64,000 nt of DNA, from NCBI GenBank assembly GCA_937925715.1, contig CALAMG010000003.1, positions 1-64,000 on the forward strand, read 5' to 3'. Origin of the DNA: an uncultured Collinsella sp. (lineage in GTDB: Bacteria; Actinomycetota; Coriobacteriia; Coriobacteriales; Coriobacteriaceae). The notes under the pieces were generated by a model that had not been told where the DNA came from, did no database searches, and was given only the letters and a program-made list of their open reading frames with translations. Position 1 is the first letter of the stretch. Each line of letters begins with the position of its first letter. Below, piece after piece: positions 34,246 through 41,715 of the stretch. The translations under genes were made by a program, and so were the position numbers.

Positions 34246-37023
34246 ATGATTCTCAACGGACCGGGGATTAGCTATACCGAGCCCGATATCGGCGCGGAGT
34301 TCGTGCCGCCGATACCGGAGCATCCGCGCGAGGCCATCGTCAAACTGTGCGAGCACTGCACCAACCGTCTGCTGCATCGCGATGAGCTGCTGGGCTACGA
34401 GTACTGGTCGTTTGCCGAGGCCGCAACCGACGAGCAGGCCGAAGTGCTCTGCAAGATGAAGATGCGCCGTCCCTATACGCTGCCCGAGATGGTCAAGCTC
34501 ACCGGCATGCCCGAAGCCGATATCGAGAAGATGCTCGACGACATGAGCTACACGGGTCTGCTCGAGTACAACTGGGAAAACCCCGAGCGCGCCAAGCAGT
34601 GGGTGCTGCCCATGCTGGTGCCGGGTTCCGCCGAGTTCCTCAACATGCGCGTGAGCCAGCTCGAGGAGCACCCGGTCTATGCCAAGTTCTTTGAGCAGGC
34701 GTCCAAGGGACCGCTGTCGAAGGCCACGCCGATGGTGCCGCCCGGAGGCGCCGGTATCGGCATGCATGTCATTCCGGTCGAGAAGGCTATCGACGCCGCG
34801 AGCACCTCGGTACCGATTGAGCATATCGAGCATTGGCTCGACAAATACGATGGCAAATATGCCGCTAGCACCTGCAGCTGCCGCGCGAGCCGTCGCGTGA
34901 TGGGTGAGGGCTGCGCCGACGACCCGGCCGATTGGTGCATCGCCGTGGGCGATATGGCCGACTACGTGGTTGAGACCGATCGTGGCCATTACGTGACCCG
35001 CGACGAGGTTTACGACATCCTGCGCCAGGCCGAGGACAACGGCTTTGTGCACCAGATCACCAATATCGACGGCGAGAACAAGATCTTCGCCATCTGCAAC
35101 TGCAACGTCAACGTGTGCTACGCCCTGCGCACCTCGCAGCTGTTCAACACGCCCAACCTGTCGCGCTCGGCCTATGTCGCCAAGGTCGAGAAGGACAAGT
35201 GCGTGGCCTGCGGTCGCTGCGTTGAGGTTTGCCCGGCCGGTGCCGCTAAGCTGGGCCAGAAGCTCTGCAGCAAAAAGACTGGCGGACAGGTGCCCGAGTA
35301 TCCGCGCCAGGAGCTGCCCGATGCCACCAAGTGGGATTACACCAAGTGGTCGCCCAACTACCGCAACGACAACCGCATCGAGACGCATGAGTCCGGCACC
35401 GCGCCCTGCAAGACGGCCTGCCCCGCGCACGTTGCCGTTCAGGGCTATTTGAAGCTCGCGGCTCAGGGTCGCTATGACGAGGCCCTAGCACTCATTAAGC
35501 GCGAGAACCCTCTGCCCGCTATCTGCGGCCGTGTGTGCAATCGCCGCTGCGAGGATGCCTGCACCCGCGGCCGTGTGGACGCCGCCGTGGCCATCGACGA
35601 GGTCAAGAAGTTCATCGCCCAGCGCGATCTGGATGCCGCGACCCGCTATGTCCCGCCCGTGGTGACGCCGACGCGCGCTGGCGGCTTCGACCAGAAGATC
35701 GCCATTATCGGTGCCGGTCCGGCCGGCCTGTCCTGCGCTTTCTACCTGGCCGAGAAGGGCTACAAGCCCGTCGTGTTCGAGAAGAACGAGCGCCCGGGCG
35801 GCATGCTCACCTACGGCATTCCCAGCTTTAAGCTGCAGAAGGACGTTATCAAGGCCGAGGTCGAGGTTATTCGCCTGATGGGTGCCGAGTTCCGCTATGG
35901 CGTGGAGGTCGGTCGCGATGTGACGCTCGATGAGCTGCGCGAGCAGGGCTTTAAGGCCTTTTATGTTGCCATCGGCTGCCAGGGCGGCCGCCTCGCCGGT
36001 ATTCCGGGCGAGGACGCCGAGGACGTGACCGTGGCCGTCGACTTCTTGCGCGAGGTCAACAGCGGCAAGATCGACGCGCTGCCCGGCCGCACCATCGTAG
36101 TGGGTGGTGGCAACGTGGCCATCGATGTCGCACGCAACGCCTGCCGTTTGGGTTCCGAGCACGTTGAGATGTTCTGCCTGGAGAGCGAGGCCCAGATGCC
36201 CGCCAGCGAGGAGGAGCGTCGCGAGGCCGTTGAGGACGGCGCTCACATCAGCTGTGGTTGGGGTCCCAAGGAGGTTCACCTGGACGAGTCCGGCCGTGTG
36301 TGCGGTATCACCTTCAAGCGCTGCACGCGCGTCTTTGACGACGAGGGCCGGTTTGCGCCCGAGTACGACGAGAACGATCTGCGTCGTGTCGATGCCGACC
36401 GTGTCGTCATGTCGATTGGCCAGTCCATTGTGTGGGGCGACCTGTTGGCTGGCTCCAAGGTGGAGCTTGGCCGCGGCCAGGGTGCTCTTGCCGATCCCCA
36501 GACCTATCAGACTGCCGAGCCCGACATCTTTGTGGGCGGCGACGTCTATACCGGTCCGAGCTTTGCCATCGACGCCATCGCCGCCGGTCACGAGGCCGCC
36601 GTGTCCATCCATCGCTTTGTGCAGCCGGGCTCCACGCTCACCATCGGCCGCAACCAGCGCCGCTATACCGCGCTCGACCGCGACGATGTCGTGATCGAGA
36701 GCTACGACAACGCGAGCCGCGAGGCTGCCCACGTGGACCGCGAGCGCGAGAAGGCCGCGCCGTTTAGCGAGTACGTCGAGACCTTTACCGAAGAGCAGGT
36801 GCGCGCCGAGACCGCCCGTTGCCTGGGTTGCGGTGCCTCGATCGTCGACCCCAACAAGTGCATCGGCTGCGGCCTGTGCACCACCAAGTGCGCGTTTGAC
36901 GCCATCCATCTGGATCGCGACCGCCCCGAGTGCTCCACGATGGTCAAATACGAGCAAAAGCTCCCAAGCCTCGGCAAGTACGCGCTCAAGCGTGCCATCA
37001 AGATTAAGTTCGGTCGCAAGTAA
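34246..37023 (+). CDS. Multi-domain Fe-S/FAD pyridine-nucleotide oxidoreductase (GltD/DPD-like)
   Basis: A 925-residue fusion. The N-terminal 310 residues have a winged-helix-like stretch and cysteine pairs (CEHCTNRLL, STCSCRASRR, CNCNVNVCY). A [4Fe-4S] motif CVACGRCVEVCP starts at 319. A Fer4_20 domain as in dihydropyrimidine dehydrogenase and glutamate synthase beta runs from 388 (CKTACPAHVAV ... CGRVCNRRCEDACTRG). FAD (IAIIGAGPAGLS, 486) and NAD(P) (IVVGGGNVAID, about 618) folds follow, then a last [4Fe-4S] motif CIGCGLCTTKC (872). It probably moves electrons between NAD(P)H and an unknown partner. The ATG at 34246 follows GAGAAGGG; the 124-codon upstream extension overlaps tetR and is rejected. 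Confidence 0.9.
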   Translation: MILNGPGISYTEPDIGAEFVPPIPEHPREAIVKLCEHCTNRLLHRDELLGYEYWSFAEAATDEQAEVLCKMKMRRPYTLPEMVKLTGMPEADIEKMLDDMSYTGLLEYNWENPERAKQWVLPMLVPGSAEFLNMRVSQLEEHPVYAKFFEQASKGPLSKATPMVPPGGAGIGMHVIPVEKAIDAASTSVPIEHIEHWLDKYDGKYAASTCSCRASRRVMGEGCADDPADWCIAVGDMADYVVETDRGHYVTRDEVYDILRQAEDNGFVHQITNIDGENKIFAICNCNVNVCYALRTSQLFNTPNLSRSAYVAKVEKDKCVACGRCVEVCPAGAAKLGQKLCSKKTGGQVPEYPRQELPDATKWDYTKWSPNYRNDNRIETHESGTAPCKTACPAHVAVQGYLKLAAQGRYDEALALIKRENPLPAICGRVCNRRCEDACTRGRVDAAVAIDEVKKFIAQRDLDAATRYVPPVVTPTRAGGFDQKIAIIGAGPAGLSCAFYLAEKGYKPVVFEKNERPGGMLTYGIPSFKLQKDVIKAEVEVIRLMGAEFRYGVEVGRDVTLDELREQGFKAFYVAIGCQGGRLAGIPGEDAEDVTVAVDFLREVNSGKIDALPGRTIVVGGGNVAIDVARNACRLGSEHVEMFCLESEAQMPASEEERREAVEDGAHISCGWGPKEVHLDESGRVCGITFKRCTRVFDDEGRFAPEYDENDLRRVDADRVVMSIGQSIVWGDLLAGSKVELGRGQGALADPQTYQTAEPDIFVGGDVYTGPSFAIDAIAAGHEAAVSIHRFVQPGSTLTIGRNQRRYTALDRDDVVIESYDNASREAAHVDREREKAAPFSEYVETFTEEQVRAETARCLGCGASIVDPNKCIGCGLCTTKCAFDAIHLDRDRPECSTMVKYEQKLPSLGKYALKRAIKIKFGRK

Positions 37024-37053
37024 GTAGTCATAACGGGAACGGCGGAGGAAAAA

Positions 37054-37482
37054 GTGCACGAGCTCGGAATCGTTTATCACATCATTCGCGATGTTGAGAA
37101 CGTGGCGCGCGCCAATGGCGTGAGTCGCGTTTCGAGCGTCACGCTGCTGCTGGGCGAGGTCTCGGGCGTCGTTTCCAACTTGCTGCTCGATGCTTGGCGC
37201 TGGGCGGCAGATAAAAAGTCCATCACCGAGGGTGCGGAGCTTATTGTGGAGCCCGTCGAGGCCGTGACACATTGCGAGGCGTGCGGCCGCGACTATGCGA
37301 CAGTCGAGCACGGCAAGACCTGTCCCCATTGCGGTAGCGGCGATACCTATCTGCTCCAGGGTCAAGAGGTCATGATCAAGCAGATCGAGACCCCCGACGA
37401 GGACCCGGCGGGCGCTGTCCCCGATGGCCCTTCCGACGCCCCCGACGCCGTCGACGCCGCCAACCCCCTCCACATCGCCTAA
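37054..37482 (+). CDS. hypA: HypA-family nickel metallochaperone
   Basis: A 142-residue HypA/HybF homologue: MHELGIVYHIIRDV with the nickel-binding N-terminal Met-His, and a zinc site CEACGRDY...CPHCGSGD. HypA delivers nickel to the hydrogenase large subunit. The start is GTG after GGAGGAAAAA. A Pro/Asp/Ala-rich tail of about 25 residues is added to the normal length. It lies 30 bases after the Fe-S flavoenzyme and 31 kb from the other hyp genes; no hypB was found in the window. It could serve a hydrogenase or another nickel enzyme linked to its operon partner. Confidence 0.9.
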   Translation: MHELGIVYHIIRDVENVARANGVSRVSSVTLLLGEVSGVVSNLLLDAWRWAADKKSITEGAELIVEPVEAVTHCEACGRDYATVEHGKTCPHCGSGDTYLLQGQEVMIKQIETPDEDPAGAVPDGPSDAPDAVDAANPLHIA

Positions 37483-37486
37483 CTTG

Positions 37487-37565
37487 GTCGTTGGGGACGT
37501 TCTTAAACGACTAGTCAATCAAGAACGTCCCCAACGACTAGTCGTTTAAGAACGTCCCCAATGAC
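37487..37565. repeat. GACTAGTC inverted repeat with 28-base arms
   Basis: Arms at 37489-37516 and 37536-37563 pair with one mismatch; the central 19 bases carry a third partial unit (AAGAACGTCCCCAA). It sits five bases after the hypA stop and may serve as terminator. A single arm recurs at 20011-20038. Confidence 0.8.
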
Positions 37566-37884
37566 TACTTGCGCTAGTGCATAAGTCACGCTAATAGTCA
37601 AGTTATGTCTGTTTAAACAAAATAGCGGCAGTACAAGCGCATTCGCGCTTGTCAAAATCGATATTAATGAACAGCCTGCTTGTATCTGTAAAATGCATGG
37701 CTTGATGTGCGACGCCTTGGCGTGTAATGAGTCAAAAAGCAGCAACGTAACCAACTTGTAACAAACCTAGACGTTTAAACAAATAAACCAACCTTTTGCG
37801 AATTTAGCTATAATTCCAAAAACCAAACAGGTATACTTCCTTAATGTCGTGTAGGAAATACGTAGACAAAAAGGAGGTTATGTG
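37566..37884 (+). promoter_or_regulatory. Long control region upstream of the mannose-family PTS operon
   Basis: An AT-rich 319-base stretch without a supportable gene. GTTTAAACAAA occurs twice (37611-37621 and 37773-37783), each a candidate activator or repressor site. TATAAT at 37809-37814 is a likely -10, giving a leader of about 65 bases; no matching -35 was found, which fits an activator-dependent promoter. AAGGAGG precedes the manX ATG. Confidence 0.5.
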
Positions 37885-38874
37885 ATGGTAAGTATTGTTC
37901 TTGCTAGCCACGGGGACTTGGCAGCTGGAATCAAGCAGACGGGCTCGATGGTCTTTGGCGATCAGCCGTCTGTAGCCGTGGTCTCGCTCGAGCCGAGCAT
38001 GGGCCCCGACGACTTCCGTGCCAAGGTCGAGGAAGCAGTCGCTTCCTTCGAGGACCAGGAGCAGGTGCTCTTCCTCGTTGATCTGTGGGGCGGCACGCCG
38101 TTCAACCAGATCAGCGGGCTCATTGAGGGCCACGATTCCTGGGCTATCGTCACCGGTGTCAACCTGCCTATGCTCATCGAGGCATATTCGCAGCGCTTTG
38201 ACGCAAAGAACACTGCACATGCGATCGCAAAACATCTCGTGACTGAGGCCAAGGCTGGCGTGCGCGTCAAGCCCGAGTCTCTGGAGCCCGAGGAGAAGAA
38301 GCCGGCTGCGGCCGCTGCTGCTCCTGCAGGCGCCATCCCTCCGGGAACGGTCATCGGCGACGGGCACATCAAGATTGCCCACGTCCGTATCGACACCCGT
38401 CTGCTGCATGGCCAGGTGGCCACCACGTGGACCAAGCAGATCAACCCCAACCGCATCATCGTGGTTTCCGACGGCGTTGCTCACGACGAGCTCCGCAAGA
38501 CCATGATCGAGCAGGCTGCCCCTCCGGGAGTCCATGCCAACGTCGTGCCCATCAAGAAGATGGCCGAGGTCGTCAAGGACACGCGCTTTGGTGACACCAA
38601 GGCCATGCTGCTCTTCGAGAACCCGCAGGATCTGCTCAAGGCCATCGAGGCCGGCGTCGACATCAAGGAAGTCAACATCGGTTCCATGGCTCACTCCAAG
38701 GGCAAGGTCGTCGTCACCAACGCCGTCGCTATGGGCGATGACGACGTCAAGACTCTCGAGGCCCTCAAGGCCAAGGGCGTCAAGTTCGAGGTCCGCAAGG
38801 TTCCTTCGGATTCCTCCGAGGATCTCGACGCCATGTTGAAGAAAGCTAAGGCCGAACTGGCCGCTCAAGCATAG
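37885..38874 (+). CDS. manX: PTS mannose-family EIIAB component
   Basis: A 329-residue cytoplasmic fusion. EIIA (1-130) has the phosphorylated His9 in VLASHGDLA. An Ala/Pro linker (about 137-158) leads to EIIB, with the phosphorylated His175 in IDTRLLHGQVATTW. Phosphate passes from HPr to EIIA to EIIB and then to the sugar entering through EIIC/EIID encoded next. The ATG at 37885 is preferred to a GTG one codon upstream because AAGGAGG is seven bases away. The sugar may be mannose, glucose, glucosamine or a related hexose. Confidence 0.95.
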   Translation: MVSIVLASHGDLAAGIKQTGSMVFGDQPSVAVVSLEPSMGPDDFRAKVEEAVASFEDQEQVLFLVDLWGGTPFNQISGLIEGHDSWAIVTGVNLPMLIEAYSQRFDAKNTAHAIAKHLVTEAKAGVRVKPESLEPEEKKPAAAAAAPAGAIPPGTVIGDGHIKIAHVRIDTRLLHGQVATTWTKQINPNRIIVVSDGVAHDELRKTMIEQAAPPGVHANVVPIKKMAEVVKDTRFGDTKAMLLFENPQDLLKAIEAGVDIKEVNIGSMAHSKGKVVVTNAVAMGDDDVKTLEALKAKGVKFEVRKVPSDSSEDLDAMLKKAKAELAAQA

Positions 38875-38892
38875 TAAAGGAGGGTCCGATAC

Positions 38893-39711
38893 ATGTCTGC
38901 AATCACTATTCTGCTTGTTGCGATTGTCGCGTTGCTTGCCGGTATGGAAGGCATTCTGGATGAGTTCCAGTTCCATCAGCCGCTCGTGGCATGCACGCTT
39001 ATCGGTCTCGTAACCGGTCACCTTCAGGAGGGCATCCTCCTGGGCGGTTCGCTCCAGATGATGGCCCTTGGCTGGGCTAACGTCGGCGCCGCCGTCGCGC
39101 CTGACGCCGCTCTGGCCTCGGTCGCCTCTTCGATCATCATGGTGCTCGCCCTCAACGGCGGCGCTACCGATCCGTCGAAGGCCGTTACCGCCGCTATCGC
39201 CGTCGCTGTCCCGCTGTCGGTCGCTGGTCTGTTCCTGACCATGATCTGCCGTACCCTGGCTACCGCTATCGCTCACGCCATGGACGGTTGCGCCGAGAAG
39301 GGCGACTTCGCCGGCATCGAGCGTTGGCAGTACATTGCCATCCTTATGCAGGGCCTTCGTATCGCCATCCCGGCAGTACTTCTGTGCATCATCCCGGCCG
39401 AGGCTGTTACCAACGCGCTTAACGCTATGCCCGACTGGCTGTCCGGCGGCATGGCTGTCGGCGGCGGCATGGTCGCTTCCGTCGGCTACGCCATGGTCAT
39501 CAACATGATGGCCACCAAGGAGACCTGGCCGTTCTTCATCCTCGGCTTTGTCCTTGCTGCCATCCCTCAGCTCACGCTGATCGCCCTTGGCCTCATCGGC
39601 ATCTCCCTTGCCCTCATCTACCTTGGCCTTAAGGATCTGGCCAAGCAGGGTGGCGGCATGGGCGGTGGCTCCGGTGACCCGCTCGGCGACATTCTGAACG
39701 ATTACGAGTAG
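38893..39711 (+). CDS. manY: PTS mannose-family EIIC component
   Basis: A 272-residue integral membrane subunit. It has the EII-Sor/Man EIIC pattern: about seven hydrophobic segments, EFQFHQPLVACTLIGLVTGHLQEGILLGGSLQMMALGWANVGAAVAPDAALASV near the N-terminus. It forms the sugar channel with EIID. GGAGGGTCC precedes the ATG. It ends in a Gly/Asp tail and is followed 16 bases later by manZ. Confidence 0.95.
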   Translation: MSAITILLVAIVALLAGMEGILDEFQFHQPLVACTLIGLVTGHLQEGILLGGSLQMMALGWANVGAAVAPDAALASVASSIIMVLALNGGATDPSKAVTAAIAVAVPLSVAGLFLTMICRTLATAIAHAMDGCAEKGDFAGIERWQYIAILMQGLRIAIPAVLLCIIPAEAVTNALNAMPDWLSGGMAVGGGMVASVGYAMVINMMATKETWPFFILGFVLAAIPQLTLIALGLIGISLALIYLGLKDLAKQGGGMGGGSGDPLGDILNDYE

Positions 39712-39727
39712 GAGGGGAGTGATACAT

Positions 39728-40648
39728 ATGGCAGAGAACAAGATTCAGCTCACCAAGGCTGACCGCAAGAAGGTTTGCTTCCGTCATCAGTTCCTTCAGG
39801 GCTCGTGGAACTACGAGCGTATGCAGAACGGCGGCTGGTGCTTCGCAATGATCCCTGCGATCAAGAAGCTCTACACCAGCAAGGATGACCAGATTGCCGC
39901 TCTTAAGCGCCACCTGGAGTTCTATAACACCCACCCCTATGTTTCCGCCCCCGTCATTGGCGTTACCCTCGCCCTCGAGGAGGAGCGCGCCAACGGTGCT
40001 CCGATCGACGACGTCGCCATCCAGGGCGTCAAGGTCGGTATGATGGGCCCGCTCGCCGGCGTCGGCGACCCTGCCTTCTGGTTCACCCTTCGCCCGATTC
40101 TGGGCGCTCTGGGCGCTTCCATGGCCCTGTCCGGCAGCATCGCCGGTCCGCTGCTGTTCTTCTTCGCGTGGAACATCATCCGTTACGCCTTCCTGTGGTA
40201 CACGCAGGAGTTTGGCTACAAGGTCGGCTCCTCCATCGCCAAGGACCTCTCCGGCGGTCTGATGGGCAAGGTCACCGAGGGTGCTTCCATCCTGGGTATG
40301 TTCATCATCGGCGCCCTGGTCGAGCGCTGGGTGTCCATCTCCTTCACCCCGGTCGTCTCCAAGGTCACGCAGTCTGCTGGCGCCTTTATCGACTGGGCTA
40401 GCCTGCCCTCCGGCTCCGAGGGCGTCAAGGAAGCGCTGACGATGTACAACTCCATCGGTGCTACCGCCCTTGATCAGGTTAAGGTCACCACGCTTCAGGC
40501 TAACCTCGATCAGCTCATCCCCGGCCTTGCCGCTGTGTGCCTGACCCTGCTGGTCTGCAAGCTCCTCAAGAAGAAGGTCAGCCCGATCGTCATCATCCTG
40601 GCTCTCTTCGCCGTCGGCATCATCGGTCGCGTCTGCGGCTTCATGTAA
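39728..40648 (+). CDS. manZ: PTS mannose-family EIID component
   Basis: A 306-residue membrane subunit of the EII-Man complex. Typical features: FRHQFLQGSWNYERMQNGGWCFAMIPAIKKLY at the N-terminus, the conserved GVKVGMMGPLAGVGDPAFWFTLRPILGALGA loop, and a C-terminal membrane segment after KKKVSPI. The ATG at 39728 follows AGGAGGGGAG. Last structural gene before a strong hairpin. Confidence 0.95.
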   Translation: MAENKIQLTKADRKKVCFRHQFLQGSWNYERMQNGGWCFAMIPAIKKLYTSKDDQIAALKRHLEFYNTHPYVSAPVIGVTLALEEERANGAPIDDVAIQGVKVGMMGPLAGVGDPAFWFTLRPILGALGASMALSGSIAGPLLFFFAWNIIRYAFLWYTQEFGYKVGSSIAKDLSGGLMGKVTEGASILGMFIIGALVERWVSISFTPVVSKVTQSAGAFIDWASLPSGSEGVKEALTMYNSIGATALDQVKVTTLQANLDQLIPGLAAVCLTLLVCKLLKKKVSPIVIILALFAVGIIGRVCGFM

Positions 40649-40704
40649 GCACGCTTCGGCTTAAGACCGAGAGTTGCTAGGCAAGGGCTTTTGAGCCATT
40701 GAAA

Positions 40705-40750
40705 CGGACCGCACCCGGTGGGTACACTGGATGCGGTCCGATTGTTTTTT
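40705..40750 (+). terminator. Terminator or attenuator between manZ and manO
   Basis: Stem CGGACCGCA / TGCGGTCCG with an inner CCGGTG/CACTGG pair, followed by ATTG and TTTTTT. It lies 20 bases before the manO start, so manO gets only read-through or has its own signal. Confidence 0.8.
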
Positions 40751-40769
40751 ATTGGAGGGCGAGGCGCGT

Positions 40770-41168
40770 ATGGCGCAATCTCAGAACAGCACGGTCGATC
40801 TGGCAACGCCGGCAACCTGCCTGATGGGGCTTACCAGTCACGGTAACGTAATGGTGGGCAATAAGGCGTTTGAGTACTATAACGAGCGCAATCCCGAGGA
40901 TTATATTCAAATCCCGTGGGACGAGGTCGACTATATTGCCGCCGAGGTTTTGCGCGGTACCAAGAAGATCACGCGTTTTGCCATCTTTACCAAGGATAAC
41001 GGTCACTTTACGTTTTCGACGCGCGACGACAAAGAGACGCTGCGCGCTGTGCGCAAGTACGTGGACGAGGATAGACTCGTGCGTTCGCCCGACTTTATCG
41101 ACGTAACGACCAAGGGCGCCAAGAGCATCCCCTCCGTTATCAAAAACCTCTTCCACAAAGGTAACTAG
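40770..41168 (+). CDS. manO: ManO-family PTS accessory protein (DUF956)
   Basis: A 132-residue DUF956 protein, as found next to manXYZ in many Gram-positives (ManO). Recognised by GLTSHGNVMVGNKAFEYYN, IQIPWDEVDYIAAEV and FAIFTKDNGHFTFSTRDDKETLRAVRKYV. The PH-like fold has no known catalytic site; a regulatory role in mannose PTS expression has been proposed. GGAGGGCGAGG precedes the ATG. It is downstream of the terminator, so its expression may be lower than that of the transporter. Confidence 0.88.
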   Translation: MAQSQNSTVDLATPATCLMGLTSHGNVMVGNKAFEYYNERNPEDYIQIPWDEVDYIAAEVLRGTKKITRFAIFTKDNGHFTFSTRDDKETLRAVRKYVDEDRLVRSPDFIDVTTKGAKSIPSVIKNLFHKGN

Positions 41169-41191
41169 TCATTAAAGAGCGCCCCCCAAGT

Positions 41192-41390
41192 GGGACGCAG
41201 TTTCCCATGGGGCTCGATCGGGAAAGTGCATCCCAGTTCGAGCGCCGATTCCGGGATGTAGTTTCCGGAACGGGGTCGTTTGGGAAACTGTGTCCCGTTT
41301 CGAGCCGAAATTCTGGGACACAGTTTCCAGCGAGGTCCCATTGGGAAAGTTTGACCCAGAATTTGCCTGGATAGTGGGACACACTTTCCG
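41192..41390. repeat. Mosaic array of TTTCC/GGAAA inverted half-sites (array 3)
   Basis: GGGACGCAGTTTCC, GGGAAAGTGCATCCC, GGGATGTAGTTTCCG, GGGAAACTGTGTCCC, GGGACACAGTTTCC and GGGACACACTTTCCG alternate in orientation at about 33-base steps. It fills the gap between manO and the tRNA. Confidence 0.8.
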
Positions 41391-41430
41391 GAGGGCTGTT
41401 CCACTGCAACTTCGAAGAGTGGCTATACGC

Positions 41431-41460
41431 TGTATTACAACGGCGTAAATCTGCTACACT
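41431..41460 (+). promoter_or_regulatory. Candidate tRNA promoter
   Basis: TGTATT, an 18-base spacer and TACACT end ten bases before the tRNA 5' end. The -10 is good, the -35 poor. Confidence 0.4.
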
Positions 41461-41470
41461 AGTACAACAT

Positions 41471-41546
41471 GCCTCCGTAGCTCAGGGGATAGAGCACCGC
41501 TCTCCTAAAGCGGGTGTCGACGGTTCGAATCCGCCCGGGGGCACCA
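41471..41546 (+). tRNA. tRNA-Arg (anticodon CCU)
   Basis: A full cloverleaf of 76 bases: acceptor GCCTCCG / CGGGGGC (one T-G pair), D arm GCTC...GAGC, anticodon stem CCGCT / AGCGG around loop CTCCTAA giving anticodon CCT, T arm with GGTTCGAATCC-type loop, and an encoded CCA. It reads AGG arginine codons, which are rare in this high-GC genome. Confidence 0.95.
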
Positions 41547-41556
41547 GAGGAATATC

Positions 41557-41589
41557 GAGCCCGGTACCGTTACGGTGCCGGGCTCTTTT
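41557..41589 (+). terminator. Terminator after tRNA-Arg
   Basis: A 13-bp stem (GAGCCCGGTACCG / CGGTGCCGGGCTC, one G-T pair), loop TTA, then TTTT. Confidence 0.9.
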
Positions 41590-41632
41590 GGTTTAAGGCA
41601 TGCCGTAGTATTCGCTGCTTCAGATAAAGAAA

Positions 41633-41663
41633 GCGCCCGCTTGCTGGGGGAGCAAGCGGGCGC
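41633..41663 (-). terminator. Terminator after pknB
   Basis: A perfect 13-bp stem (GCGCCCGCTTGCT / AGCAAGCGGGCGC) with a five-base loop; the minus strand continues TTTCTTT. It ends the long signalling and cell-wall operon. Confidence 0.85.
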
Positions 41664-41715
41664 CTGTGAGCGAATATGTTTGCGGCGAAAGCCGCGATGA
41701 GCGGTGGGGTGGCGA

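Noticed and set aside
37566..37884. Riboswitch before manX
   Set aside because: No known aptamer signature or terminator fold was seen in the leader.
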